Of a stretch of DNA of 64,000 nucleotides, positions 36,236 to 48,715 are shown in pieces (position 1 is the first letter of the stretch; the number at the start of each line of letters is the position of its first letter). The notes beneath the pieces are model-generated. The model was not told where the DNA came from. It did no database searches and was given only the letters and a program-made list of their open reading frames with translations. Source of the DNA: Bolinopsis microptera (lineage: Eukaryota > Ctenophora > Tentaculata > Lobata > Bolinopsidae); NCBI RefSeq assembly GCF_026151205.1, contig NC_087072.1, positions 9,667,669-9,731,668 on the forward strand, written 5' to 3'. A program made the position numbers and the translations under genes.

Positions 36236-37063
36236 TAACATTAAAAAAATTATGACAATTATTTAGTTATTGAATTTTTTTGTTTTTTTAATGACGAAGG
36301 CTTGAAGTTTTAAGTTTGAATGAGGAAAACAAAAGAATTTTTTAAAAGGAATGTTATGTCATTATTCTTAAAAATCTAATTTAAACTTTAAAATTTTTTT
36401 GTATCAGAAAAGGGTATTTTAGATTTTGCAACCCCAAAACAAAAGACTTTTCGTTTGGTCGGCCAAAAAGATTATGGATTAAAAACCGAATTTTAAAAAG
36501 TATAGTGGATTTTCTTGCAATTTGATTTAAAAAATTTTCGTGCACATACAGAATGAAGGTTTAAAATTTAATAAAATGTAGACCAAGCCCTTTGCACGGA
36601 TCTTCCGGAAGAATCCAGTTCTTTTAGGGGCCCCTACCTAAAGCCCAAAAGAGATTAATAATCATATTCCTAGGGGAAAAAATCAAAATCGAAAACCCCA
36701 AACAATAAAATATATAAGGGGTAGTAACCATATTTACTAGCAAAAAACCTCAACCCATAGTGTAAATTTTTAAAAAAAATTAGTGAAACAAATTTTGTGA
36801 AACAAATTTAAAATTTTTTTCCTTTATTTTAAAACATAATATAATAAAATTTATAAGCCTCCCTTTTGAAAGTTTTAATTTTTTTATACATTCACATTTT
36901 ATTTAAAATTCAATTTTTTGACAAGTCTAATGGCCGCCAAGCCGCCATTCTTGAAAACAGGATTAACTTGATTTAGTTAAAACGATATGTAAATTTAAAA
37001 ATTTTTAAATAAAAATTATAAATTTTCCGAAATCCAAACCAGCTTTTAAAAATTTACTATAAG

Positions 37064-39830
37064 GGGGGGGGGGGGGGAATGTCTCCAAAGTCCCCGCACC
37101 TTACTTTTTCGAAAAAAACAAAAAACAGGAGACATTGGAGACAGGAACATTGGGGCACGCTTTGGGAAAATTTGGAGACATTGGGGACTTGGGGAATTAG
37201 GGCATTAAGCAAGCTTTTGGGGGACATTGGAACATTGGGACATTGGGGGCTTGGAGACATGGGGAAAAGGGGGAATAGGGACAAAAAATGGATATTAGGG
37301 GGATTGGGGAAAATTTGGGGAACACAGCTTTGGGGACTCCTCCTCCCCTCCTCCTCCTCCTCCCCTCCTCCTCCCCCCCCCCTCTCCCCAGTCCTCCCCC
37401 TCCTCCCATCCTCCCCAGTCCCTCAGTCGTTCTCCCCCCTCCTATTCCTCCCGGGGCCTGGGTTTTTTCCCCGGGTCCTCCCCTGGGTCCTCCTCCGGGC
37501 TTCCGGGTCCTCCTCCTCCTGGGCCCCCTCCTCTTATCCTCCCCTCTTTCCCCCCCAAACACAGTCCTCCCAATCCTCCTCCCCATCCTTCTCGTCGTCT
37601 CCCCCCCAGCCCCCCCAAGTCCCCCCCCCCCTCAGCCTCCCCCATCCCCCTCCCCCTATTCAGTCCTCCCCCCCTCCTCCTCAGTTCCCCTCATCCCCTC
37701 CTTTCACCCCCACCCCGATCCTCTTCCTGATCTCCTCCGAATCCTCCCCATCTTTCCCGAGTCCCTCCTCCTAGGTCCTCCCCTTCTCCTCCCCCCCCCC
37801 TCCCCCTCTCAGTCTCCTCCTCAGTCATCCTTCTCGCCCCCTCCCCCCCATCCCCCTCAGCCTCCTCCCAGCCATCCTCCTCAGCCCTCCTCCTCGCCTC
37901 CTCCCCAGCCTCATCCCACCTATCCTCAGTACCCTCAGTCCTCGCCCCTCCTCATCCTCCCCTCAGTCCTCCCCTCATCCCTTTTCCCCTTGTCCTCCTC
38001 CTCCTAGTCCTCCCCTCCCCCCCCCCTTTCCCATTCACTCCTCCTCCCCCCCCAGTTTTCCGAGTCCTCCTCCTGAGTCCTCCCCCTCCCCCTGAGTCCT
38101 CCTCCGGGTCCTCCCCCTCCTAGGGCCTCCCCTTCTCCTCCTCACCCTTTTCCCCTCCCCCCCTCCGTCCTCCTCCCCTCCCTGTCATCATCCTCCTCCC
38201 AATCTCCTCTCCCCCCAGTCCCCCCTTCCCCTCAGTTCTCCTCACCTCCTCTTCAGTCCTCCCCTCCTGGGTCCTCTTTATTCCTCCCTTCCTCCTCAGT
38301 CCCATCCTCCCCCCTCATCCTTCTCGTCAGTCCTCCCCCTCCCCATCCTCCCCAGTCCCTTTCCCCTCCTCCTATTCAGTCTTCCCCTCCTCTTCCATTC
38401 AGTCCTCCTTTCCATTTCCTCCTAAGTCCCCCTCTGGGTCCCCCCCCCTCTTCTCCGATCCCCCTCCTGGGTTTACCTCCCCTAGTTCCTCCACCTCCCT
38501 TCTCCCCTCATCCTTTTCATCCGCTCCTCCTCCTCAGTCTCCCCTTCATACTCCTCATCCTCCCCTTTTCAGTCTTTTTTCGTCCTCTTCCTAGTTCCCT
38601 CCCCCTCCGAGTCCTCCCTGGGGCCCCTCCCCCTAGGTCCTCCTCAAACTCCCCCTCAGTCCACCCTCCCCCTCTTCCCCCTTCCCCTCCCCTCCCTCTC
38701 AGTCATCCCCTCAGCCTTCTCCTCAGCCATCCCCCACCCCCTCGTCCCCCTCCCCCTCAGTCCTCCTCCTTGGGTCTTCCCCTCTTTATCCTCCCCGTCC
38801 TCAGTCCTCCCCCTCATCCTTCTCGCAGTTTTTTCATCCTCAGTCCCCCCCAGTCCCCCCCTCCTCCCCCTTTCCCCTATTCAGTCCTCCTCCTCCCATT
38901 CTCCCAGTCCCTTTCCTTTTTCGTCCTCCTGAGTCCTTCTCCTCCCCTTCCTCCGAGTCCTCCCCTGGGTCCTCATCCTCCTAGGTCCCCCCTTCTCCCT
39001 TTTCCCATTCCTTCTTCTCCTCCTCCTCCCCTCATCATCCTCCTCTTCCATTATTCCCATCCTCCCCATACCCCCAGCCTCCTCCTTCTTGTCCCCCCTC
39101 ATCCTCTTCCTCAGTCCTCCCTCCTCCGTCCCCCTCCTCATCCTTCTCGCAGTTTTTTTCTTTCCTCAGTCCTCCCCCTCCCCCCCCCTCCTCCCCCTAT
39201 TCAGTCCTCCTCCCCCTCTTTTTCCCCATCCTCTTCCTTTTCATCCCCTGAGTCCTCCTCCCCCCTTCCTCCTATCCTCCTCCCGGGGCCTCATCCTCCT
39301 AGGTCTTCCCCTTCTCCCTTTCCTCATCCTTTTTTCCCTCCCCCATCATCATCCTCCCCAGTCATCCTCCTCAGCCTCCCCTCGTACTCCCAGTTTTTCC
39401 CCCTTTTCTGTCCTCCTCAGTCCTCTTCTGAGTCCTCCTCCTCCTCCCCCCCCTGGTCCTCCTCCTGGGCCTCCTCCTCTGGGTCCCCCCCTCCTATTCC
39501 TCCTCCTCGTCATCCTCCTCACCATCCCCCTCAGCCTCCTCCCCAGCCACCTCCCCCATCCCCCCAGTACTCCTCAGTCCTCCTCCCTTTTTGTCCTCCT
39601 CATCCTCTTCTGTTTCCCCCTCCTGATCCCATCCCCCCTTCTCCTCCTGAGTCCTCTCCGGGGCATCCTCCAAAAGCTTTGTCTCCAAAGTCTCTTATGC
39701 CCCATGTTCAAGTTTTCCTGTCTCCAAAAACTGTGTCTCCAATGTCTCCAATGTTCCCCGACTGTCTCTGCCCCTATTTTTCAAAAAAAAACCCAAAAAC
39801 ATTAGACATTGGGGGACAGTCACCCCCCCC
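37064..39830. repeat. 2.3 kb pyrimidine-rich tract between inverted ends
   Basis: From ~37,330 to ~39,690 the plus strand is nearly pure C/T with scattered AG, in variants of TCCTCCTCAGTCCTCCCCC. The left end (37,064-37,320) starts with a G-run and then purine-rich ACATTGGGGAC words. The right end (39,690-39,830) has the complementary GTCTCCAATGTC words and finishes in a C-run, so the borders are inverted relative to each other. Long Pro/Ser frames on one strand and Gly/Arg/Glu frames on the other are by-products of composition. Such mirror-rich tracts can form triplex DNA; that is general knowledge. Confidence 0.9.
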
Positions 39831-41149
39831 CTTTAAAATCATAATAATTTCAACTTTTAAAAATTTATAAAAGCAAAAATTTTATTAAACTGTAAACACG
39901 CGTACTCCAGCCCCTAAACGCATCAATTGTTATGCGGCGGGGCTCAAACCGCGCACGCCCTATTTTTTTATACGTTTGCTTTTAAAAATAGGGGCCAATG
40001 TTACGTCTAAATTGTAAACGTTCATTTTGTGAAAGTGAAACCCAAAGGGGCTAGTGAAAGGATAAGGACCCCAAATGCCCGTACGGGTTTTTCCCCCCGG
40101 GACCCTACTCTTAAAATCCCTACAACCCTTGAAAAACTTATCACTAGTCATTTGGCAATTATTTTGTTATTGTCTTAATCTAACGTCAATTAATTTCGAG
40201 GGGGGAAAAGGGAAACGCTTCACATTAAAAACAATATACAAAATTTTAAACCATCAAACGGATTTAAAATATGGACAAAACTTTAAAATCTATTCGTATA
40301 TATATTCACATGATTTCTTTTTAAATTTTTTAAAAACTGAAGAAGTACGAGAAATTTAAATTCCCTATCATCATTAAACCTCATATCCAAAATAATAGCC
40401 CAACAAAATTAAATAACTTCATAACCCTTCTGTCAACAAAAATTAATTTTAAAAATTTGAAAATTTTTAACCAAAAGAATAAATTTTTAAACCTAATGCA
40501 GTGAAATAATTTTTGATCAATAAAAGAATGCCTAAAGGAGTTTCATTGTCAATTTTCCGTAAACGTCTGTACAAGAGATATGGGAAAAAATTGAAAAAAA
40601 ACAGGGAAATTTTCGTCGTTTAAAAAAAAAATAAAATATCGAATTTAAGATTGAATATAAAATAACATAAGTCAATGTTCGCAAAAAAACGTACATTTTA
40701 AATGTTAAAAAAAGGGTGATACAGTCCCAAAAAATTTAAAACAATAAAATAAGTTTAAAAAAAAAAGGGTCTAAAAACTACCACTAGGTATAATAGGGCA
40801 ATAAAATTTAAAAATGGGTTTTTAAAACTACCCCCGTGAGAACCCCCTTCCCCGTTAAAAACATGTCAGGCAGTGAAAAAACAAACGAATGGGAAAGGGG
40901 GTAAAAAGGGAAACCCTTTTGAAACATCAAATTTTTTTTTTGCCTCAGCTTAAAAGAATTAGAAGATACTTTGTTTTCTCGACATGATTTCAGTGTAAAA
41001 TTTGTCACGAATTGTAACGGGGATAATTAGGGGCTTTTTTTTATAAAGAGAGTAGTGTTTCTTTACGAATCACAAAGCTTTTAAAAATCGGGCAGATTTC
41101 GTAATCTGTTGGAAAATATTCCAACATTTTGCCCCCAAGTATTGAAATT

Positions 41150-42800
41150 TTTTTGTGATGTTGATCATTAAATAAGGTTGCGCTTTTGCGCTCCCATACC
41201 TCCTGATAGTAACTAAATTTTTTTTAAATTTGTAGGACAATTGTCATGGATATTTAAACATAAATTTGCAGATGGAAAGTGTCCTTTAAAATGGATGGTA
41301 ACCCTTTTATTCTCTATAAAAATTAAGGCGCTCTCTTTGTAAAAGTTTTGAGCTATTTTGGCTACCTTTTTGTAAGAGTGTCAAGTTCACAAGTTTTGTC
41401 TTGCCAGCTCTACAAAAGTGTGTCTAAATAATCGAATTGTGGCAACTGACTTGGCAACATTTTCCCATATTTAATGGTAGCATGCTTTACTTCAAAAATG
41501 GGACCCAATTTTTTTTATGACCTTCCTAATAATAAAATTACATGGCTTTTTTAATTTTTAAATTTTTATCAAATGAGGGCCCAAAATATTTTGTCTCTTT
41601 TCACTCCTTGATTTGAAAGTTACCCTACATTCAATGGTTTTAAATTTTCCCGCGATCAACAATCAAACAATTGCAATAGGAAATTTAGTCTTCTTTTATT
41701 TATGAAATTTTTAACATTTAACACCATTTAAAGATTGCATAATTCTATTTTCATGTTTATAAAAGTGTTCTGCAGGGTTTTATCAAAGAATAGGCACCAC
41801 ATCTCAAAATAGAAAAGGGGTTTGATAGGTTCAGCATAATGATTTATTTATGAAGAATAAATAATATAGGCCCAAAGATGTTCCTTGGGTACACCATCAA
41901 AATTCAAAAAAAAGGTTTTGTTTTTCCCTTGATCCTAGTGCATTATATCCCCAAAAAAGAATTTTTAAACCCCGGTTTAAAACAAAGCCCCCAATTTCCC
42001 TAATTTCCAATTTTTTTAAGCAAAATTTCATGATTCACTGTGTAAAGCCTTTTTAAGATAAAAAGATGATTTCCCGTTTTTAAGACTTAGATTTCTCATA
42101 TATATTTCGTCCCCTCAGATCGACATCAAATAAGTTTGGGAGTGGGGTTTTTCCGAAAGCCCTAGAGCCGGATGAAAAATTTGTTCTTTCCAGAATCATA
42201 GTTGCTTGCCCCAAAAATATTCTAATTTTCTACAATGGAAGGTGGATATTGCCTGTAAATTTTTAGGGTCATCTTTTATTCCGCCTTTTGGGTGGGAGTT
42301 ACTTAGCTTTTTTTCAAAGGGTTGGTACCAAAAACCGATAAGGGTCAAATTGACAAAATGGGGGAAGTGGGTCCCAAACTATGTATGGGACAGTTGCTTT
42401 AATAAAAAAGAGGCACCGTCATATGGGCCTTTTCATTCTTGGGCGTTTCACATACATTTGGGGTATCATTTCATTTATTTCTTGGGAAACATCAAATGAG
42501 ATGTTAGAAGTTTTAGAAAAAAATCAGTAAAACTAACTTTTTCAATATTGGGGCCTGATTTTGTAATCTTTTCCAACATTTGCAAAAAAAAGTTAAATAG
42601 CTCAGGATCATTCTCATTGATAGTTTGACAATTATTTGTACCAGGGGTCATATTTGATGCCAGTTTGATAGTTTTCCATATCCCTTTAAGATTCATTCTT
42701 GGCACTTTTTAACTTGTAGATCACGATTACATTAGCCTTTTTGCAGGGGTTTTAGCTAATTTATTTCTAATATTTCTCTGAATCTTGTAGCAATCCCAGC
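41150..42800 (-). mobile_element. LINE-type retrotransposon fragment (reverse transcriptase)
   Basis: On the minus strand, from high to low coordinate, I see CYKIQRNIRNKLAKT (~42,790), then GIWKTIKLASNM and NENDPELFNFF (42,705-42,480), the linker that precedes RT in Jockey/CR1-like LINEs. Then comes a motif A-like LKKALH.VNHEILLKK (~42,050-42,000) and a motif B-like GVP...LWAYI, expected GVPQGS.LGP (~41,890). A region with FINKRRLNFLL follows at ~41,690. Multiple frameshifts and overlong homopolymers break every frame. No 3' end or poly-A was located. The lower boundary is approximate. Confidence 0.65.
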
Positions 42801-43034
42801 AATTAACTTTGACCAGACTCCAGCAGTCCTACATCAAAGATCATCACTGTATTCTGATTTCCATAGGTAGAGCTGTGAGCTCAATAATTATAATTTCAAG
42901 ATTTGAATCCAATTTTGCAAGAGGTTATGGTACCATTGCTTGCGCCAATGTACCTTGTTGTGAGTGCACTATTTTTAGATTTAATGATAATGTGATTGTG
43001 CTAAAAAATTCAAGTTGATTTTTAATTCATTTTC

Positions 43035-43042
43035 CTCTACAG
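43035..43042 (+). promoter_or_regulatory. Splice-acceptor-like site directly before K2P start codon
   Basis: A pyrimidine-rich stretch ending CTCTACAG lies four bases upstream of the ATG at 43,047. It suggests that the mRNA 5' end is spliced on, either from an upstream exon in the rough region or from a spliced leader. Confidence 0.4.
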
Positions 43043-43046
43043 CAAA

Positions 43047-44033
43047 ATGCTCACCCCAGAAGATGACTTGGAGCTCCTGAACAGTGAAGGTCAAGCAGCA
43101 GATGAGAGCAAGTTTGCTTCTTTCTTTCTAGGACCTACTTACAGAGCGATCAAGGATGTCGTTTGGGCAACTGGCTTAGTTGTTATCTGCCTGTGTATAG
43201 CTGCACTGATTTTTACATACACGGAAAGAAATTGGGAAATTCTAGACAGCTCCATAGGTGAAGGAGAGTGGGACAGGGGATATATAGATACCTTAAAGTT
43301 CAAGGATCTGAGAATGAGATATGAGGACATTGATGAAGCTTTACTTGGTAACAAAACAGACGTTGCTAGATATGAGGTTATTGTAAAGCAGCAGTGCCTC
43401 ACAAAGAGGAATGTGTTTGATTTCATGTGGCATTTTGGAGGTTCAGTTGATTATGTTATATCTGTTCTCACTACTACTGGCTGGGGAGTCATGATTCCTG
43501 TTTCCGCAGGTGGTAAATTCTTCACGATAGTCTATTTCCTAGCAGGAATTCCCATCATTTTGCTCTTTCTCTACTCCTTGGTGGACATAATTGATACAGT
43601 GTTCACCAAACTTAGGCACAACCTTGCAGACAGGATCAAAACATATGAGGATAACCCTGACGGCTGGGCATTATATTCAATAAGTGGGATACTGTTTGCT
43701 CTACTCACTCTGGTGGTGCTTCTTTGTGCTGGCATCTCTGCAAGACGTGAACACAAGTGGAGTATTGAGGGGGCTGACTTTGTTCCTGGATGGGCTGATG
43801 ATGGAAAAGGGAATTGGGTGTACTGGGATGCTTTCTATTTCCAAATCGTATCTATGCTTACAGTTGGTTATGGAGACTTCCATCACCGGGCTTATGACAC
43901 TTCGTTTGGAGCATGCCAGTTCTTCTTTGTCTTCATACCTATCTGTTTGTTTTTGGCACTTTCCAAAACAATTGTAAACCAGTTCAAAGAAAAGAGGGCT
44001 CCTAAACCTGTCAGCACAGCAGGCCATCAATAA
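43047..44033 (+). CDS. Two-pore-domain (K2P) potassium channel subunit
   Basis: An intact single-exon frame of 328 residues. It has four helices (M1 ~37-58, M2 ~157-182, M3 ~208-231, M4 ~288-312) and two pore loops, the arrangement of K2P leak channels, which dimerise to make one K+ pore in the plasma membrane. The second filter is canonical (TVGYGD, 272-277). The first is TTTGWG (142-147), with Trp where Tyr, Phe or Leu is usual. The M1-P1 cap loop has an NKT glycosylation site (~102) and Cys117, a candidate for the cap disulfide. M2 carries the AGIPI turn typical of the family. A strong splice-acceptor-like CTCTACAG ends four bases before the ATG, so a 5' non-coding exon or a trans-spliced leader is possible. 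Subfamily unassigned. Confidence 0.92.
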   Translation: MLTPEDDLELLNSEGQAADESKFASFFLGPTYRAIKDVVWATGLVVICLCIAALIFTYTERNWEILDSSIGEGEWDRGYIDTLKFKDLRMRYEDIDEALLGNKTDVARYEVIVKQQCLTKRNVFDFMWHFGGSVDYVISVLTTTGWGVMIPVSAGGKFFTIVYFLAGIPIILLFLYSLVDIIDTVFTKLRHNLADRIKTYEDNPDGWALYSISGILFALLTLVVLLCAGISARREHKWSIEGADFVPGWADDGKGNWVYWDAFYFQIVSMLTVGYGDFHHRAYDTSFGACQFFFVFIPICLFLALSKTIVNQFKEKRAPKPVSTAGHQ

Positions 44034-45100
44034 AGGACATAGTGAAATTATGTGAGTATTGTGAAGTGTACCCACAGTTTTTCGAACGTTGTGATAATTT
44101 CACAAATTTTCCTCCCTGCTTGTATCTGCCTTAGATTGTCATTTTCATAACTGCATCTGGTCCTAATTGTGCTGTGAATTTTAGTTTGCTCAGTTGATCA
44201 GTACTCAGTTTTGGAGCTAAACTGCTGATCAAATTTCATTGTGTTTTTTAAACCAACCGAACCCTTATTCCATATAATTTTAGATTTCAATATTATTGTA
44301 TTCATAGACAGATAGTTTAACTTAATTTTTACTGATCATATGATATGATACTAATAGATTCCAGTTATAGATCAGCTCATTTTGGGCCTCTAATGCTCTT
44401 TTACAGCTGGCGATAGGTTGGTTAATGGTTTTAGAATTATAAAACATTATTTCATAAGTAGTAAGTTGATTATAAGATGAATTGTTAATTTCTATAATTG
44501 AAGGTTACATGCTATATCCAGTTGACAAATGACTTCAAAGTTCAAACTATAGATCATAGAATAAAAAATACAGAATTTAGAATTTTAAAATAAGAAGTGT
44601 AATTTATGTAAATATTTAATTTTCTGACTCACTCTCATTCTCGATGACGTAGAATAATTGTTCAGAGCATGATTTTAGTAGTATGAAAATTTTTAGAATT
44701 TTTAATAATGCATGAGAATTATTTGATCGAGCATTTCCCAGCATTAAGATTAAAGATGCATTAGAAAATTAGAAAACTATATGGACACGTTCATTTGAGT
44801 TTGAGGATATTGGTAAACAAAAATAATAGCGTTTTTGACGATAGTGGCTTAATTTTGACATCTATTAACCTAGCACGTTCAGAAGTTCTGAACATTAGCC
44901 ACGCAACCCATACTCCCATATGCACCGCTCAGAAAGAAAATCTATTGTTGTTAGGCACTATAATGTTTCAAATGTCACATTTTGTGTGACTTAGTTAACT
45001 GCAGTTGTCTAATTATCATTCCTTGGTCTGGAAATATAGTAATTAGGTCAATCTAAACAATTATGATACAACATTGGTAAAGGGCACGGATCGAACGGTT
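44034..45100 (+). other. K2P 3' untranslated region and flank
   Basis: Clean AT-rich sequence without coding potential. AATAAA at 44,560-44,565 is a plausible polyadenylation signal. Confidence 0.5.
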
Positions 45101-45111
45101 ACAAGGCAATA

Positions 45112-46870
45112 ATTTGGGTAACTTTGTCACACTCATGATACCATACCTCTATTCTACTGTGAGGTGTCCTAAAAACCCTTTCAACTCATTATTTTATGGT
45201 TGCTCTACCAAGCATAGCCCTAAAAATATGTTGTTTTGAATAGTTAGCTAATACAGGCACTTGGTTATTGGGAAATGAGGTTAATTCTGTCACAATATAT
45301 GAAATTTAAAATTTTGGGCGAATAATTATATCTGATTTTGGTTTGAAAGGCGGGAAAATTTTATATGATGACAATGTAGTTGATGCAAGTTAAGATCAGT
45401 TGATGTTTACATTGTCACAAAATATATACGAAATCGTAAATAGATTAAAAACAATGATTATAGAATGAAATAGTCTCTTATAATAACCTCTTATAATAAC
45501 TGATGTGACAAGTAAACATGTCTTGCCCCTATTTTGAAGATCTATATTCTATACTCTATTAGAATATTGTCAGAACATCAGAGCTTAAGTTTAACATTTT
45601 AGGTTAAATTTGTCAAAGTCACTAAAAATGTGACAAAATTAACTTTTCATGCCCCCAACAATTTCAAGATAGTGTGTAAAAACTTAGCATAGGCTGCTTT
45701 ATTACCTATATAAATCAATCCAAACTACAAAAAAATATAGTTAATGAGTATGACGATTACCTAACTCTTATAATAACTGATGTGACAAAGTAAACATGTC
45801 TTGGCCCCTATTTTGAAGATCTATAACTCTATTAGAATTCAACATTCTTTCAGAAACGATTGGAAGAATATTGTCCAGAACATAAGAACTCAATTTTAAA
45901 ATTTAGATTTAATTTGTCAAAGACATTGAAAATGTGACAAAATTAACTTTCCCTGCCCCAACAGTATCAAGATAGTGTGTTAAATTGGCATAGGATTTAT
46001 TACAGGTCTATTAAAGTATTAATCGATCCACTAACTACGAAAAATATCTTTAATCTGATGACGATTACCTAACTCTTATAATAACTGATGTGACAAAGTA
46101 AACATGTCTGCCCCTATTTTGGAAGAACTATACTTCTCTTAGAATACTATGTAACTTTATCATCAAAAAAATTCGATAAACTAGTTATTTGCCAGCAAGG
46201 AGCTAACAGAGTTATAATAATTTTTTGTGACGAAATTACCCTATTTTTGACCATGTAGCGGTAGTTTAATTGTGACACTGTTAACATATTACCACCTGAT
46301 AATGATTTATGTGACTGGTGCAGAGTACTAGCAGTGTTGTTTGATCCATAGTACGTATAATATAGAGGGGTTTAAGCTGGTATATTCATTATTTGTTCAA
46401 TTTCACACATGTTCAGATATTATCCAAGATTGTGTGACAAAGTAAGCTTGGTTGTGCCTTCTGTGTTTTAATTCCCTTACGACTATATGATATAATAACA
46501 ATTCCCAGCACTCTCCAGCCATCAAATAAACTTACACTACTAGCATTGCTTATCAGGTGCCCTAAACATCATTACATATTTTCTTTAATGTGTGACAGAG
46601 AAAACCTGAATGCACCATCAAACGAAAAAAGTCGTAAATATTAGGAAAGGGTCTATGTACCCACCCAAAACGGGCATCAAAAATTTGGTAAAAAAGGGCG
46701 CAAGGGGTCCTTTTACCGTCAAGTTTATGTGTGACAAGTAAACCATCCCGTGCCGGCCTATTTTAAGCGATATCTTTACTATTAAGTTTCCCTTATTGCA
46801 AAGTTAGCCTAAGGATGGGGCGATTATCCTAACCATCAGGGTTTAAGTAATTTCATGTGTGACAAGTAAT
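45112..46870. repeat. Array of GTGACAAA-type motifs, with three ~290-310 bp direct repeats
   Basis: The phrase CTTATAATAACTGATGTGACAA(A)GTAAACATGTCTTG begins near 45,484, 45,766 and 46,075, followed each time by CCCCTATTTTGAAGA. A second phrase, ATGTGACAAAATTAACTTT, lies near 45,629 and 45,933. Single motifs GTGACAAA or its inverse TTTGTCAC recur at about 45,121, 45,286, 45,410, 46,208, 46,267, 46,432, 46,593, 46,730 and 46,856. No terminal repeats were found. It resembles a decaying satellite or the subterminal part of a transposon. Confidence 0.75.
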
Positions 46871-47427
46871 TACACGTCCTTTTAATGGGGGTACTTATAT
46901 TTCCTTTCCCTAAAACAAATAAACGGCCCCATATCGTTCTTATTTTTAATATGAATTTTAAAATTGTATGAAAATTTTACTTTTAATTTGCGATTGTTTT
47001 TATTTTGTGATTACTTATTTTTGTTTTGATACATTGTAATATGTGATATAAAGTTGATAGTTTTGATGATTTTTAAGAATTGACAGTAATGAAATTTTTC
47101 TTTATAAAATATTGTTATTGCTTTTTTATACTTTACGTAATTTTCTAAAAATTTATTATTTTCTGACCCTTTTATGTTTTATTCAAAAAAACTCCCCTTC
47201 CTTGGTCAGATGCCTAAAATTTTCGTGAAAATAATGTTCAATAGGCGGGAACTATATAATGAAAGTTCCCAAATTTGGATGAAATTCAGGTTATGACATT
47301 TTGACTTTGGGTTTCTCTTGCGGGCCAGATTTAAAGTTTTAAAATCTTTTTCAGTATAACCTTGATCGTTTAAAAATATTCAGATGACTTACCAATCCAT
47401 AATATAAAACTATATATAAATATATTA
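46871..47427. other. AT-rich stretch in second rough segment
   Basis: Homopolymer-rich, no feature recognised. Confidence 0.4.
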
Positions 47428-48360
47428 ACTAGAAACCCGGCAGTCAAAAGCTTTGTTCGAGGAAATTTTAAAATCATTTGTTTTAATTTCTTTCTTATAG
47501 CCCCAAAACGTACTTTTCCCGCAAAAAAAATTTTCAATAAAACCAAATTTATAAATTATATAGGTAATGCGTCATGAGGGTTTGTGAGTGTTGTAAATTC
47601 TGACGTAGCATACAGCTAACACCCCCGTTAAAATCCGTGTGTCGAAAATTTTATAAAGGAATATAAGGGACAAATTTATCTTTCAAATTTATCGGTCATC
47701 GCTAGAAAAAGGAAAAACAATCCAACAAATATGCTTTAGTTGCCAAACCCCTGCTTCACTGAAAAATAGAATTACACTTTTTAATGAGTCACGGTGTTAA
47801 ATTTTTCTATTTTTAAACTTCACAGCAAACGATTGTGCAGAGATCTCCGTTTACAGGTCTAACCCAAAGAAAGGGGCATTGAAAAACAACAACGATAGAA
47901 AAAATATGTTAATCTTTGGAAGATATTTAATGGGAAAATGCAGTAATTGTTTATTGCCAGGCTTTTAAAATGGCCGTGTGTTTAATGCGAAAGTTATTTG
48001 CGAATTGGAAACAAAAATTTTGTTGATTGTGTGTGCGGGGAAATGTCGCATTGTGTGTAGCTTAGCGAAGAAACCGCAGTCGAAAGCTTTGTTCGAAAAA
48101 TTTTTAAAAAAATCAGTTATTTTTTAATTTTTCTTCATCATATAGCTCTTTTTATACGTAGACAAAAGGGAAAATTTATCTAACAATGGCGCAGCTTGTT
48201 AGTATTCGGTTTCCCCAAAACGATACTTTTTTCCCGCTCAAAAAATTTCCAACACAAACAAAGTTATAAGAAGTCATAGCGTGAGCAAAAAATGTGAGCT
48301 ATTTTTGAAATTATGACGTGCATACAGCATAAAAGCGCGTTGTTAATCTGTGGTTGCTCG
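47428..48360. repeat. Diverged direct repeat pair ~640 bp apart
   Basis: 47,428-47,640 and 48,065-48,340 share GCAGTC(A/G)AAAGCTTTGTTCGA, CCCCAAAACG(A/T)(A/T)ACTTTT..CCCGC and TGACGT(A/G)GCATACAGC in the same order. The second copy has an extra ~70 bp. Confidence 0.7.
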
Positions 48361-48715
48361 CGCACGTGATTTTAAGTTGCTACTGGGGCTATCCCCCCGA
48401 AAATCGTTACCGATAATTATCCCCGAAATTCTTTAAAAAAGGGGTTATCTGTTTTCTGAAAAAACTATTTTTTATCGGTATAAAAATTTTTCACTAAATT
48501 ACCAAAAAAAACTGCCCCATCCGTAAAATTTTAAAGAAATTTATGTTTTTTTAATAGTATGATGAAAGGTAGTTTACTTAAATGTGAGCTACACAATTTT
48601 TATTTACTTTTGTAACCTATGGAACTGTGAACTGTAAAAATGTAAACTGTGAACTGTAGAACTAGAAAAGTTTTGAATTGTTATCTGAGGCTAGGGTGCT
48701 CGTTCTACCTTATAA

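Larger units (their letters stand above)
34376..42780. other. Long low-quality-looking segment rich in homopolymer runs
   Basis: Runs such as AAAAAAAAA, TTTTTTT, CCCC and GGGG are far more frequent than in 42,800-46,500 or after 50,200, and no frame longer than the CT tract survives. Doubled letters inside otherwise recognisable repeats (LINE, CpG block) suggest overcounted homopolymers. I read it as unpolished long-read gap fill. Besides the features listed separately (foldback, CT tract, LINE), I see nothing with coding potential. Confidence 0.65.

Noticed and set aside
37079-39870. Long Pro/Ser-rich and Gly/Arg/Glu-rich open frames in the CT tract
   Set aside because: They occur in several frames on both strands and follow from the absence of A-rich stop codons in C/T sequence; no conserved domain or start context.
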